A DNA stretch of 64,000 bases. Origin: Tunturiibacter gelidiferens (lineage in GTDB: Bacteria > Acidobacteriota > Terriglobia > Terriglobales > Acidobacteriaceae). Shown here piece by piece: positions 33,855-42,251 of the stretch. The notes below the pieces were generated by a model. It did not search any database. It had not been told where the DNA came from and saw only the letters and a program-made list of their open reading frames with translations. Made by a program: the position numbers and the translations under genes. Each line of letters opens with the position of its first letter. Within the stretch, counting starts at the first letter, position 1. The stretch lies in contig NZ_JACHEB010000011.1 of the NCBI RefSeq assembly GCF_014201335.1, forward strand, positions 1 through 64,000, given 5' to 3'.

Positions 33855-34553
33855 CTATCGAGCCGAAGCCAACGACCCCGCCATCGCCTGAAACAGCAAC
33901 AGGCCATCGGCCGATCCAAGCAGCGCTTCGCTTGAACGGTCCGGATGCGGCATCAACCCCAGCACGTTGCGCCCTTCGCTGAGCACGCCCGCGATATTCT
34001 CAAGCGATCCATTCGGATTCGCTTGAGCCGTCACGGCACCCTCGCGCGTCGCATAGCGAAACGCGATACGGTCTTCCTTTTTCAGCGCATCCATTGTGGC
34101 TGCATCGCAGAAATAGTTGCCTTCCATGTGCCCAATCGGCATCTGCAACACCTGCCCGCGAGACAGTCCGTGCGTAAACGGAGAGTCGTTTGTCTCGGTG
34201 CGCAGAAACGTCTGCTTGCAGATGTAGTGCTGGCTGGCATTGCGCATCAGCGCTCCCGGTAGCAGCCCCGCCTCGCACAGGATTTGGAATCCGTTGCAGA
34301 TTCCCATCACCAGGCCGCCGTTTTGCGCGAACTTCTTTACTGACTGCATCACCGGCGCGAAGCGTGCAATGGCGCCGGTTCTCAGGTAGTCGCCGTAGGC
34401 AAATCCGCCGGGGACGAGGATGGCGTCGCAGCCCTGCAGATCTTCGGAGGCGTGCCAGAGGAAGGTTGCAGGCTGGTGCGCGATCGCTTCGATCACATGG
34501 TGGGTGTCATGGTCGCAGTTGGACCCGGGGAAGACCAAAACGCCAAATTTCAT
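33855..34553 (-). CDS. purQ: Phosphoribosylformylglycinamidine synthase subunit PurQ
   Basis: A 232-aa glutamine amidotransferase of class I type. MKFGVLVFPGSNCDHDTHHV at the start, then ILVPGGFAYGDYLRTGAIAR, GLVMGICNGFQILCEAGLLP (with the nucleophilic Cys in GICNGFQ) and GLMPHPDRSSE (the catalytic His in MPHPD and Glu nearby). It supplies ammonia to PurL in step four of purine synthesis. purL and purS are not adjacent. The gene lies downstream of the second short-repeat array. Confidence 0.97.
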   Translation of the reverse strand: MKFGVLVFPGSNCDHDTHHVIEAIAHQPATFLWHASEDLQGCDAILVPGGFAYGDYLRTGAIARFAPVMQSVKKFAQNGGLVMGICNGFQILCEAGLLPGALMRNASQHYICKQTFLRTETNDSPFTHGLSRGQVLQMPIGHMEGNYFCDAATMDALKKEDRIAFRYATREGAVTAQANPNGSLENIAGVLSEGRNVLGLMPHPDRSSEALLGSADGLLLFQAMAGSLASAR

Positions 34554-34599
34554 ACCTTAAGGATAGCATTCGTCGCCCGGGAGCTTAAAAACGGGGGCG

Positions 34600-34760
34600 A
34601 ATCTGGAAAAAATTGTGGTTGTGGTGGCAGGTGCGGTTTTACAGGGGGTTTGTGGTTTTCCACCGTTCAAATTGGTGGTTTTTTGCTGGTGAGAACGTGG
34701 TGTTTTGCGTGGCTTACGTGGAGTTTTAGCACCACGTTTTTCGGGTGCTAAAAGTACGCC
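34600..34760. repeat. Second CCACG / A-tract short-repeat array
   Basis: On the minus strand the array reads as units such as AAAAACGTGGTGC, AAAACACCACG and AAAAAACCACC with irregular spacing. AACGTGGTGTTTTG at 34694-34707 is the reverse complement of the 14-mer at 29158-29171. Like the first array it precedes a leftward gene (here purQ) but in the opposite orientation. Confidence 0.5.
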
Positions 34761-34787
34761 ACTTTTTTCAACTTTATTTTTCAGACG

Positions 34788-34880
34788 GTCCGCTGCGCGC
34801 GGGGCGGTCACTTCGTGACTTGTGTACCCCTTCGGTTGGCGCTCCCGTTGGTCGCGATGAATATCTTTTGCCGACCACCG
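34788..34880. repeat. REP-like palindromic element, copy 1
   Basis: CGCTGCGCGCGGGGCGG (34791-34807) matches 55232-55248 at 16 of 17 bases. GTCACTTCGTGAC (34807-34819) is a 5-bp palindrome with a 3-base loop. A 26-base segment (34803-34828) recurs in inverted form, identical, at 55348-55373, and CTCCCGTTGGTCG (34842-34854) recurs at 55284-55296. No gene is present. Confidence 0.6.
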
Positions 34881-34893
34881 GGAGGCCCGTGAC

Positions 34894-36231
34894 TTAGACC
34901 GGGGCGTAGATGGCAAAGCCGCGCGGCGGAGCAGGGAACTCGGAGTTGCCCTCTGCGTCCGTCGTCCGTTCGTCAGGATGCGCGGTGTCGTGTCCGTCCC
35001 AGGCGATTGGAGCAAACTTCTGGTTGGGCCACTTCGTCTTGACCGAGGTGCCCGACCACTTGTCGCCGAGGTTGTTCAGCACATAGATCAAGCCCGGCTG
35101 ATCGACGCTGTCGTCCTTGAAGCCAACCCGCTGCATGATGTAGAGATCGGGATCGGCGTGGAGAATCTGCGAATCGCCACCGGCGTATTTGTGATGAGCG
35201 ATGACCAGCGCGTCGATGCCGTTTGGAGTCAGCGGCCGCGCTAGCTCGTTGTTGTAATAGTCGTACCAGAAGATGCTGGGATACCCCTCGTGCACCATGA
35301 TGAACGAGTAGGCCATCATCTTGTCGTTGATGATCGCGTTGTCTCCCATGTCGTGGTTGTCGACAAAGGTGGCGGCGTTCATCGGCCGCTTCATTACGAC
35401 GGCGCCGCCGTCAGTCAGGTTTCGCAGATCGTAGTTCGGTTTGTCGCAGACATCCTTCAGCTTGTAGCGAAGAGGGAAGTCGAAGGCTGCGATCTGATTG
35501 TCCGTGATTTTGTTCACTCTATCGAGCCACCCATCGATGTCTTCGGAGCCCGACCACATCTCTCCGACGACGTAAGGCGCGAAGTCTTTGCCGTCTTTGA
35601 CGTAGCGATATTTCGATAGCAGACCGATCATCCATGCCCCGAAGCCCTTCACGAAATCGAAGCGGAAGCCGTCAAAGCCAAGCTCTTCAATTAAAAAGCG
35701 AGCGTACTCGAACATCGCCGTGTAGACGACGGGGTTGCGATGGCAAAGGTGCGGAAAGCCTGCGAAGTTCTCGCCTTCAATCATCACCTGTTCGTAGCGG
35801 CTGGGATGAAAGCAGTTCCAGTCGCGGGGAAACTTGCCGCTTTTTGGATTGAACTTCGTCCACCGCTTCTGACCATCCAGCGGATTGACCTCTTCCTCGT
35901 CGGCACCGGAGTTGTGGTTGATTACCATGTCCGCATAGAGGCCGATTCCGTTCTTATGTGCTTTGGCGATCAGCGCCTCGAGCTCAGCCCGGTTGCCGTA
36001 GAGCGTCTTCACTCCGCCCTTCTGGTCGAAGTCACCAAGGTCGAAGTAGTCATAGGGGTCGTAGCCGACAGAGGTATGGTCGGAGGCCTTCGAGACCGGA
36101 GGCAGCCACAGCGCATTGAAACCTGCCTTGCCCAAGTCCTCTACTTTTTCGGCGATGAAGTTCCACCATTCGCCCTCTTTTTTTTCGTGTTTGGGGGCGT
36201 CCCAGTAAAAAGCCTGCATCATGACAGCCAT
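34894..36231 (-). CDS. Cytoplasmic alpha-amylase, GH13
   Basis: A 445-aa protein with no signal peptide. The GH13 regions are intact: ADMVINHNSGA (region I), GFRFDFVKGFGAWM (nucleophile Asp), VVGEMWSGSED (acid Glu) and FVDNHDMGD (transition-state Asp). It starts MAVMMQAFYWDAPKHEKKEG, typical of cytoplasmic alpha-amylases (GH13_5-like), and the ribosome site GGAG lies about 10 bases upstream. It cuts alpha-1,4-glucan inside the cell, such as glycogen or imported maltodextrin. It is a single gene, divergent from the AI-2E-like gene. Confidence 0.95.
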   Translation of the reverse strand: MAVMMQAFYWDAPKHEKKEGEWWNFIAEKVEDLGKAGFNALWLPPVSKASDHTSVGYDPYDYFDLGDFDQKGGVKTLYGNRAELEALIAKAHKNGIGLYADMVINHNSGADEEEVNPLDGQKRWTKFNPKSGKFPRDWNCFHPSRYEQVMIEGENFAGFPHLCHRNPVVYTAMFEYARFLIEELGFDGFRFDFVKGFGAWMIGLLSKYRYVKDGKDFAPYVVGEMWSGSEDIDGWLDRVNKITDNQIAAFDFPLRYKLKDVCDKPNYDLRNLTDGGAVVMKRPMNAATFVDNHDMGDNAIINDKMMAYSFIMVHEGYPSIFWYDYYNNELARPLTPNGIDALVIAHHKYAGGDSQILHADPDLYIMQRVGFKDDSVDQPGLIYVLNNLGDKWSGTSVKTKWPNQKFAPIAWDGHDTAHPDERTTDAEGNSEFPAPPRGFAIYAPV

Positions 36232-36376
36232 CTTGATCGTGCTCCATTGTTCGCCGTCCGCGCGCGCGTCTTCATTGACCAGCCAAAGCAGCCAGTATTG
36301 TTCGCATCGAAGGAAGTGGCTTGGTTTATAGTTCTGCTTCAGCAGGTCAGATGCGCGGAAGGGTGCTCAGGTTGGT

Positions 36377-36853
36377 ATGGACTACCGAAACAGCAACACG
36401 ACGACTCACCTGAAGACGGCCGGCGGAGCGCTGCTCAACTGGTGGCGAGCTGCTACGCTCGACGCACTTATCGTTGGCGTGTTGTGGCTCATCGGCCTCG
36501 AATTGATACGCGTGCCCTTCGCGCCTTTTTGGGCGATCCTTGCCGGCGTCCTGCAGATCATTCCAACCTTTGGCGGCATGATCGGGCTGATCGGCCCTGT
36601 CCTCGCGGTAGCTTTCAGCGGACACGATGAGTGGCGACTCGGTCTGGTGCTCGGACTGTATGGACTGATTGTCATCCTTGAAGGGCTCGTCATTGGACCC
36701 TACGTACTGCACCGCACCACGAAAGTTCCGTGGTGGGCAGCGTTCCTTGGACCTATTGTGTTGGGCATACTCATCCCGTTTTGGGGAGTGTTGCTGGCGC
36801 CCCCGCTGCTGGCTATCGTATTTGCGTTCCGTAAGCCGAGTTCCTCCGCCTAG
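36377..36853 (+). CDS. Short AI-2E/PerM family membrane protein
   Basis: A 158-aa membrane protein matching the C-terminal half of the AI-2E family exporter/transporter group (full length is usually 330-370). Helices are expected near residues 28-45, 50-75, 82-105 and 125-150. The family motifs IPTFGGMIGLIGPVLA and GPYVLHRTTKVPWWAAFLGP are present, while the N-terminal half is absent. It may be a naturally short form or a truncated gene; the 145-base upstream region has no open frame to extend it. Transport activity is doubtful. Confidence 0.7.
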   Translation: MDYRNSNTTTHLKTAGGALLNWWRAATLDALIVGVLWLIGLELIRVPFAPFWAILAGVLQIIPTFGGMIGLIGPVLAVAFSGHDEWRLGLVLGLYGLIVILEGLVIGPYVLHRTTKVPWWAAFLGPIVLGILIPFWGVLLAPPLLAIVFAFRKPSSSA

Positions 36854-36872
36854 TCCGTTAGGCAAAGACAGA

Positions 36873-36904
36873 AAAAGCTATCGTCCGCCGGGACGATAGC
36901 TTTT
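36873..36904. terminator. Bidirectional terminator
   Basis: AAAAGCTATCGTCC (36873-36886) pairs perfectly with GGACGATAGCTTTT (36891-36904), loop GCCG. It ends in T-runs in both directions and lies between two convergent genes, 20 bases past the AI-2E stop and about 33 bases past the PEP-CTERM stop. Confidence 0.9.
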
Positions 36905-36936
36905 CTATTTCGGTCATGTTTTGTTGAAGCTGTTGT

Positions 36937-37686
36937 TTAGGCGCGCTTAAGCAGTCTGCGAGACAAGGAACCTGCGAAACCAATCATTCCGGTGCCCAAA
37001 AGCAAGAGAGTCCCTGGTTCTGGAGTCGGGGCCACGGAGACATTCACGCTGGTGCCCGAGAATGGTTCTCCATAGGTGTTGAGACCAGTTCCGTTGTGAG
37101 CATCGCCTACACCGTAGGTCAGACCGAATCCGGGGACGACGCCGTTACTCCACAGATCAACACTGTAGCCGCCGGCGACGTTGAAATACAGACCATAGAT
37201 ATCGAAATATCCGCCGCCGAAGGGATATGGCGGCTCTGGGTCGCCAGGCGCGGGAGGAGGACAGACTGCGGGGGAATTTCCGCCGGGATAGAAGAGGTTG
37301 GAAAACGAATATGGAAGTCCTGCGGAGTCTCCGCCTGGGGGAAGAAAGGTGCCGTCCGGGTTGACGGTGGGCAGGGATGTGCTCTGAATTCCTGTGATGG
37401 CTGCGTTTGAGACTCCGGCATTCGTATCGGAGAAGCTACCGGAGATACCGGTGACCTGATACGCGCCCGGTACGCCCGGAACTGCTGTTGGGGAATACGT
37501 GATTTCGCCTGAGCCGCTCATACCACCACCGCTGAATGAGAAAGCGTAGGAGTCAGCATGAGCGGCGGGCGTAACGGCAAGTGCAGACACGCCGACGAGA
37601 GCCAAGGCGAGAATATTCCAACGAAATCCCTGATTAGCTCTATAAAGAGTTGCGGACACCGCTTTTGGGGCAGACGAAAAGTTCAT
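36937..37686 (-). CDS. PEP-CTERM sorting-signal protein
   Basis: A 249-aa secreted protein. The start is the ATG at 37686, since GGAGG lies 5 bases upstream; the frame opens earlier at 37707. A signal peptide ends LAVTPAAHAD. The mature part has Gly/Ser/Pro-rich beta sequence. The C terminus PTPEPGTLLLLGTGMIGFAG-SLSRRLLKRA is a PEP-CTERM signal: a PEP motif, a hydrophobic helix and a basic tail. An exosortase would cleave it on export. No exosortase gene is in the window. Proteins of this type often accompany exopolysaccharide loci. Confidence 0.9.
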   Translation of the reverse strand: MNFSSAPKAVSATLYRANQGFRWNILALALVGVSALAVTPAAHADSYAFSFSGGGMSGSGEITYSPTAVPGVPGAYQVTGISGSFSDTNAGVSNAAITGIQSTSLPTVNPDGTFLPPGGDSAGLPYSFSNLFYPGGNSPAVCPPPAPGDPEPPYPFGGGYFDIYGLYFNVAGGYSVDLWSNGVVPGFGLTYGVGDAHNGTGLNTYGEPFSGTSVNVSVAPTPEPGTLLLLGTGMIGFAGSLSRRLLKRA

Positions 37687-37840
37687 GTTTCCTCCGATTG
37701 GATGCATGGGAAAGAGTAAGAGTGGGACCGCATGAACTTACCTGTGCTGCATGTGCAAAGGATACGCAAAAAATGAGAAAACAATCTCTTACTGTGGGTA
37801 ATGACAGGTGTTTGGAAATGAATATCTAACTTCGGCTCGT

Positions 37841-39631
37841 TCAGTCGCCTAATTTGTAACGGGTCTCAGCCAGTCGATAGAGCCGCCGCCACACCAGCCG
37901 ATTGATCGTAACCACCATGATCGCCATCACGATCGTCGCCAGCAACAGAATTTGAAACTGTCCGCTGTCTGTCGCCGCGCTGATGGTAGCTCCAAGCCCG
38001 ACCGTCTGCAGCGTTTGATTCTTTAGCCGGAAGTACTCGGCGATGATGCTCGCATTCCACGCGCCGCCCGACGCCGTCACCATGCCTGTGACCAGGAACG
38101 GAAAGATTCCAGGTAAAATTACGGTCTTCCACTTCTGAATGGTCGTGAAGTGGAAGAGCGTTGCGACCTCTTTGAGGTCGGAGGGAATCGCCATTGCACC
38201 GGCGATGACGTTGAACAGGATGTACCACTGCGTTCCAAGGAGCATCAGTGCAATCGAGCCGATGTTCATGCCGCCGCCGATGCGAATAAGAGCAAGGAGG
38301 ATGACGGGGAAGAGCGCGGTGGCGGGAACGGATGCCGCAATCTGCGCGATGGGCTGAGCAATTCGTGCCAGTCGAGGATGAAACCCAATGGCAACGCCGG
38401 CTGGAATCGTCCACGCAGCCGCGAGAATGAGGGATATATTCACTCTCAGGAAGGTGGCCGCCGCGCCCTTCAGAATGCCGACGAACTGGCTCCCATGTAC
38501 CTCACGCAGCAGAGTCAACGCCTGCCACGCTGCGTAAAGAACCGCAATCGCACCAACTAGTATGACAAGCCCACGCAGTATCCTGGATACGATTCCGTTC
38601 TTTGTCGCTCCGCGATCCGCCTTCGGCGTGCTGGCAGGGCTTGCATCAACACGCTTTTCTGCGAGCCGCCGGTAGAGAATCTCCTCTAACGGAACCAGTG
38701 TATTCCGCCCTAAGCTTTGTAGAGCGCGAGAGTGCTGGAACAGATGCAGCATCGGCGAGTGCACACGCGATGCACTCTCCACCTGTTCGAATTTGAACTT
38801 GTCGCTCCACGCAATGACTGGCCGCCAGACGAGCTGATCGGTGGCGACGATGATTGCAACCATCGTCAATAATCCCCAGGTGATTGCGGTGTAGTTTCCT
38901 GTTCCAGCTGCGGTCTGAAGATATGATCCCAGACCAGGAAGGCGGAAGTCGCGCGTCCCCAGGACGAACATCTCGCACGCCATGAGGAAGAACCATCCAC
39001 CGGCAACTGAAACCATCGAGTTCCACACCAGCCCAATGGCTGCGTAGGGAAGCTCCAACTGGATCAACTTCTGCAGGCGCGAAAACTTGTAGATGCTTGC
39101 GGCTTCAGTCAGCTCTCTCGGAATGCTTTTGATGGACGAGTAGAAGCTGAAGGCCATGTTCCACACCTGGCCTGTGAAGATCAGCACAATCGCGCCCATC
39201 TCGACGCCTATCTGCCGGGTGGGAAACAGAGCCACCATTGCCAGCATGACGCCAGGCAAAAAGCTCAGCACCGGAATCGATTGCAGAATGTCGAGTCCTG
39301 CGATCATCAGCGGCTCGACGCGCTTACTGTATGCCGCGATGTAGCCGTAGCCGATGGCGAAGATCAGACTCAACAGGTACGCGAGAAAGATTCTCACGAC
39401 GGAATAAAACGCGTACTGTGGCAGCGCGCGTGGGCTCAGCGAGATGGCGATCTCCGGCTCGGGATGCCCGAACCAGTAGCGTGCAATCACGACGACGCCG
39501 TAGAAACAGGCCAGGCCGATACCCGCAACGCAGAGGTCGAGAAATACCGGCCAGCTGCGCTGCAGCACTTGCGAACGCGCCAGCGTCTCCCGGCCTGGGA
39601 TGTTGCTGAAGCTCTCCGGAAACTTCATCAT
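37841..39631 (-). CDS. ABC transporter permease with two fused permease domains
   Basis: A 596-aa membrane protein with two BPD_transp_1-type (NitT/TauT-family) permease domains in tandem: an N-terminal one (about 80-280, with the EAA-like loop ELTEAASIYKFSRLQKLIQL) and a C-terminal one (about 370-580, with SDLKEVATLFHFTTIQKWKT). Each has about six membrane helices. It would form the channel of an importer for an anion or sulfonate-like solute together with the ATPase that overlaps its start by four bases. No periplasmic binding protein is encoded nearby. The substrate is not readable. Confidence 0.9.
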   Translation of the reverse strand: MMKFPESFSNIPGRETLARSQVLQRSWPVFLDLCVAGIGLACFYGVVVIARYWFGHPEPEIAISLSPRALPQYAFYSVVRIFLAYLLSLIFAIGYGYIAAYSKRVEPLMIAGLDILQSIPVLSFLPGVMLAMVALFPTRQIGVEMGAIVLIFTGQVWNMAFSFYSSIKSIPRELTEAASIYKFSRLQKLIQLELPYAAIGLVWNSMVSVAGGWFFLMACEMFVLGTRDFRLPGLGSYLQTAAGTGNYTAITWGLLTMVAIIVATDQLVWRPVIAWSDKFKFEQVESASRVHSPMLHLFQHSRALQSLGRNTLVPLEEILYRRLAEKRVDASPASTPKADRGATKNGIVSRILRGLVILVGAIAVLYAAWQALTLLREVHGSQFVGILKGAAATFLRVNISLILAAAWTIPAGVAIGFHPRLARIAQPIAQIAASVPATALFPVILLALIRIGGGMNIGSIALMLLGTQWYILFNVIAGAMAIPSDLKEVATLFHFTTIQKWKTVILPGIFPFLVTGMVTASGGAWNASIIAEYFRLKNQTLQTVGLGATISAATDSGQFQILLLATIVMAIMVVTINRLVWRRLYRLAETRYKLGD

Positions 39632-40980
39632 GCATCGATCTCCGCGGTAGAGCTTGCGTCCGCGTCGTGATGTAACTTTTCGGACTGAATGAAGCGCCGC
39701 CGCGAAGCATCGAAGTCGAAGAGTTCTGCGTAGCGGCCCCAGTTGATCGCGGTCTCTAACTGACGCAGAGTTTCGTCTTCGCTGAACTGCTCGTCGAGCA
39801 TGTCGTGGAAGAATTCCTCGGGCACGCTGCGGTCGCTTTTGGACTCGATTGCGCGCACGATCTGACGCAGGAGCAGAACGTTCTCCACTGCGGCATTGCG
39901 AAAGAGCTCCTTCTGCCGCAGAATCTCTGAGTTGGCGTACTCAGCGCCGGTGGAAGTAATGGCCGCGTCACCTTCTGTAACCGTCAGAAAGCCAAGCAGT
40001 TGCGCGGCGTCCACAATGGGCAGGAGATCGTCGATCTGAAACGCGAGATCATCCGCCAACCGGTAGATGTCGTCCTTGCCGTTGTGGTCGAGCACCAACT
40101 CGAGCAAACCTGCGATTCCACCGGGCCGCGCGTGCGGAAGCATCTGGTAATGCATCTGCCTTTGATCGCGTACGGTCTTTCCGGTCGAGGTCTGTGGTAG
40201 CGCCGGCGGCTGTGCATCCGGCTGCGTGAGCACCTTGTAGATGTAGTCGACCAGCTGCGTGAAGGAGGTGGCCTTTCGGTCGCGTGGATGGGGAATCGCG
40301 ACCTGAAAGTCGGTGCGCACGTGGCCAGGATTTCGACCAAGCACGATGATGCGATCGGCTAGCAAAACCGCCTCTTCGATGTTATGTGTAACGATGAAGA
40401 TTGCTTGTGTCGGAATCGTTTTGTTTTGCCAGAGCTCTAGCAGTTCGCTGCGAAGATTCTCTGCCGTCAACACATCCAGAGCAGAGAACGGCTCATCCAT
40501 GAACAATACTTCAGGCTCGACGACTAGCGCGCGCGCGAAACCGACCCGCTGCCGCATGCCGCCGGACAACTCCTTCGGATAAGCGGCCTGGAAGCCGTCC
40601 AGACCAACCGTATCGAGGATCTTCAGGCTGCGCTTTCGGCGCTCTGCCGGCTCCATGCCAAGGGCCTTCAGCGGTGCTTCGACGTTCTCGAGCACGGTGA
40701 GCCATGGAAAGAGAGCGAAGCTTTGAAACACGATGGAGACGTTCACACTGGCCGTTGCAATAGGCTTCTCGTGCCAGTAAACTTCGCCGGCAGAAGGGGT
40801 CGAAAGACCGGTCAACATTCGCAGCAGAGTAGATTTTCCAGAGCCCGACGGCCCAAGCAAGGCAACGATCTCGCCCGCCCCGATCGAAAGATCTGTCGGC
40901 GAGATTACCTGAATGCGATTTTCGCTTGGTTGCGCGTAGTATTTTTCGACGCGTTCGGCACGTATGATGGCTGTCTGCAT
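39628..40980 (-). CDS. ABC transporter ATP-binding protein with AAA-associated C-terminal domain
   Basis: A 450-aa protein. The nucleotide-binding domain (about 5-230) has Walker A LLGPSGSGKST (41-51), Q-loop VFQSFALFPW, signature LSGGMRQRVGF and Walker B VLFMDEPFSALD. The D-loop and the H-loop His (IVTHNIEEAV) follow. The C-terminal 150 residues (RPGGIAGLLELVLDHNGKDD, then DLLPIVDAAQLLGFLTVTEG) are the AAA-associated domain (PF09821-type) found with nitrate/sulfonate/bicarbonate importers. It starts the operon with the fused permease gene. The ATPase should be active. Confidence 0.92.
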   Translation of the reverse strand: MQTAIIRAERVEKYYAQPSENRIQVISPTDLSIGAGEIVALLGPSGSGKSTLLRMLTGLSTPSAGEVYWHEKPIATASVNVSIVFQSFALFPWLTVLENVEAPLKALGMEPAERRKRSLKILDTVGLDGFQAAYPKELSGGMRQRVGFARALVVEPEVLFMDEPFSALDVLTAENLRSELLELWQNKTIPTQAIFIVTHNIEEAVLLADRIIVLGRNPGHVRTDFQVAIPHPRDRKATSFTQLVDYIYKVLTQPDAQPPALPQTSTGKTVRDQRQMHYQMLPHARPGGIAGLLELVLDHNGKDDIYRLADDLAFQIDDLLPIVDAAQLLGFLTVTEGDAAITSTGAEYANSEILRQKELFRNAAVENVLLLRQIVRAIESKSDRSVPEEFFHDMLDEQFSEDETLRQLETAINWGRYAELFDFDASRRRFIQSEKLHHDADASSTAEIDA

Positions 40981-41146
40981 AGGAAATTTGGTGGTACGGA
41001 TGCGGTCTGAGGATTTTTGCGGTGGTTGTCGAACAACCCCTCTTCGCTCAGCGTATCATTACTGTGTGGGCGAAATATCAATCTGCCGCCTGCGTACGTC
41101 AATTTAAAACTGAACCTTGAACCTTCTACTTTTGGGGAAACTTAGC

Positions 41147-41530
41147 ATGGCAGATTTAACCTCTACCGCAACACCCAAGCCCAAGGTGCTGGTCGCTGAC
41201 GACGAGCAGGTGATTGCGAATACTCTTGCAATAATCCTCAACCAGGCAGGCTTTGAAGCTCGCGCAGTCTTCAGCGGCGAAAAGGCCGTCGAGTCGCTCG
41301 AGAGCTTCAAACCAGACATGCTCATCAGCGACGTCATCATGACCGGTATGACCGGCATCGAAGCAGCAATCATCACCCGCAGTAAGCTGCCGAGTTGTAA
41401 AATCCTGCTCTTTTCAGGCCAGGCCGCTACAGCGGATCTGCTCGAAAAAGCTCGCGCGCAAGGGCACGAGTTTGAAATCCTCGCGAAGCCCGTCCACCCT
41501 ACTGATCTTTTGGCAAAGTTGCGCGGCTAG
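41147..41530 (+). CDS. Single-domain response regulator (CheY-like)
   Basis: A 127-aa receiver domain from ATG 41147, preceded by TGGGGAAA; a TTG further upstream would add ten poor residues. Acidic pocket residues are in VLVADDEQV (start), the phosphoacceptor Asp in DMLISDVIMTG (about 59), and a conserved Lys in LAKPVHPTD. No output domain follows. It may act by protein contact, and the histidine kinase partner is not in the window. It is convergent with the exopolysaccharide operon. Confidence 0.93.
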   Translation: MADLTSTATPKPKVLVADDEQVIANTLAIILNQAGFEARAVFSGEKAVESLESFKPDMLISDVIMTGMTGIEAAIITRSKLPSCKILLFSGQAATADLLEKARAQGHEFEILAKPVHPTDLLAKLRG

Positions 41531-41557
41531 CTCTTCGGCCGTGTGATAAGAAACGAC

Positions 41558-41594
41558 GAAAGCAGCGGGACCACGTCGGTCCTGCTTTCTTTTG
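41558..41594. terminator. Terminator between the response regulator and the exopolysaccharide operon
   Basis: GAAAGCAG followed by GGACC pairs with GGTCCTGCTTTC (41558-41589) with a small bulge, then a T-run. It lies between convergent genes and could end both. Confidence 0.65.
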
Positions 41595-41616
41595 CTCCAA
41601 AATAATAAAATTACCG

Positions 41617-42240
41617 TTATTCCTGAATTGATGAAGGGATCGAAGAAGCAACAGGGAACTGACGTCGCTCCTTCACTTTGACAGCAGGCACCCCCGCGTA
41701 CACGGTCCAGGGCTCGAGAGTTCGCGTCGCAACCGATCCCAGCCCGAGGACCGCTCCCTCACCGACATTCACCCCAGGCGCCACCGACGCTCTCGCACAC
41801 ACCCAGGCGTACGCCCCGATCTGCATCGCATAAGCAATCAGAGGAAACGCCGGATCGTCATAGTCATGCGTCGCCGCGCACACATACGCGTCCTGAGACA
41901 GAATCGCATGCGAACCCAGAGTGACGGGAGCGGGATTGTAGATCTCGGCGCCGTCTCCAGCTGTCACTTGTTCGGCACAGATCAGATTCCACGGGGCCCA
42001 AACCTTCGAACGCGGATAGAAGTGACAATCAGGCCCCATCTTCGCACCGAAGAGACGCAGAAGAAACGCGCGCCACGAATGTAACGGCCGTGGTGACGTT
42101 CTATACAAGATTGCCCAACACAGATTCCAGTTCAGGCGGCGCAGTCGGTCCTGCACCGAAAACGCCGGACGGAGATAGGGGTCCGCGGCTGTCTCAGCCG
42201 GGATATGCTCAGCCGCGTTGTAGTGGATCTGTTTCGGCAT
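41617..42240 (-). CDS. WcaF-type acetyltransferase for exopolysaccharide
   Basis: A 207-aa hexapeptide-repeat transferase. NWNLCWAILYRTSPRPLHSW near the start, then FGAKMGPDCHFYPRSKVWAP and the left-handed beta helix AEIYNPAPVTLGSHAILSQD and GAYAWVCARASVAPGVNVGE match the WcaF (colanic acid acetyltransferase) group. THDYDDPAF carries the likely catalytic His. It would O-acetylate a sugar unit or glycan in the cytoplasm. It is the last gene of the operon, 11 bases after the GT4 gene. Confidence 0.9.
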   Translation of the reverse strand: MPKQIHYNAAEHIPAETAADPYLRPAFSVQDRLRRLNWNLCWAILYRTSPRPLHSWRAFLLRLFGAKMGPDCHFYPRSKVWAPWNLICAEQVTAGDGAEIYNPAPVTLGSHAILSQDAYVCAATHDYDDPAFPLIAYAMQIGAYAWVCARASVAPGVNVGEGAVLGLGSVATRTLEPWTVYAGVPAVKVKERRQFPVASSIPSSIQE

Positions 42241-42251
42241 GAGGGCTCTTC

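Larger units (their letters stand above)
34554..34893. other. Gene-free region with two kinds of repeat, upstream of purQ
   Basis: These 340 bases lie between the amylase stop and the purQ start. The left half is a short-repeat array (34600-34760) and the right half a REP-like palindromic block (34788-34880). A minus-strand frame of 152 codons through both is low-complexity and has no family, so it is not called. The purQ promoter was not identified. Confidence 0.5.

Noticed and set aside
34557..35015. A 152-codon minus-strand frame across the repeat region and the end of the amylase gene
   Set aside because: It runs through repeat DNA, is rich in Arg/Pro/Thr, has no family and overlaps a well-supported gene antisense.
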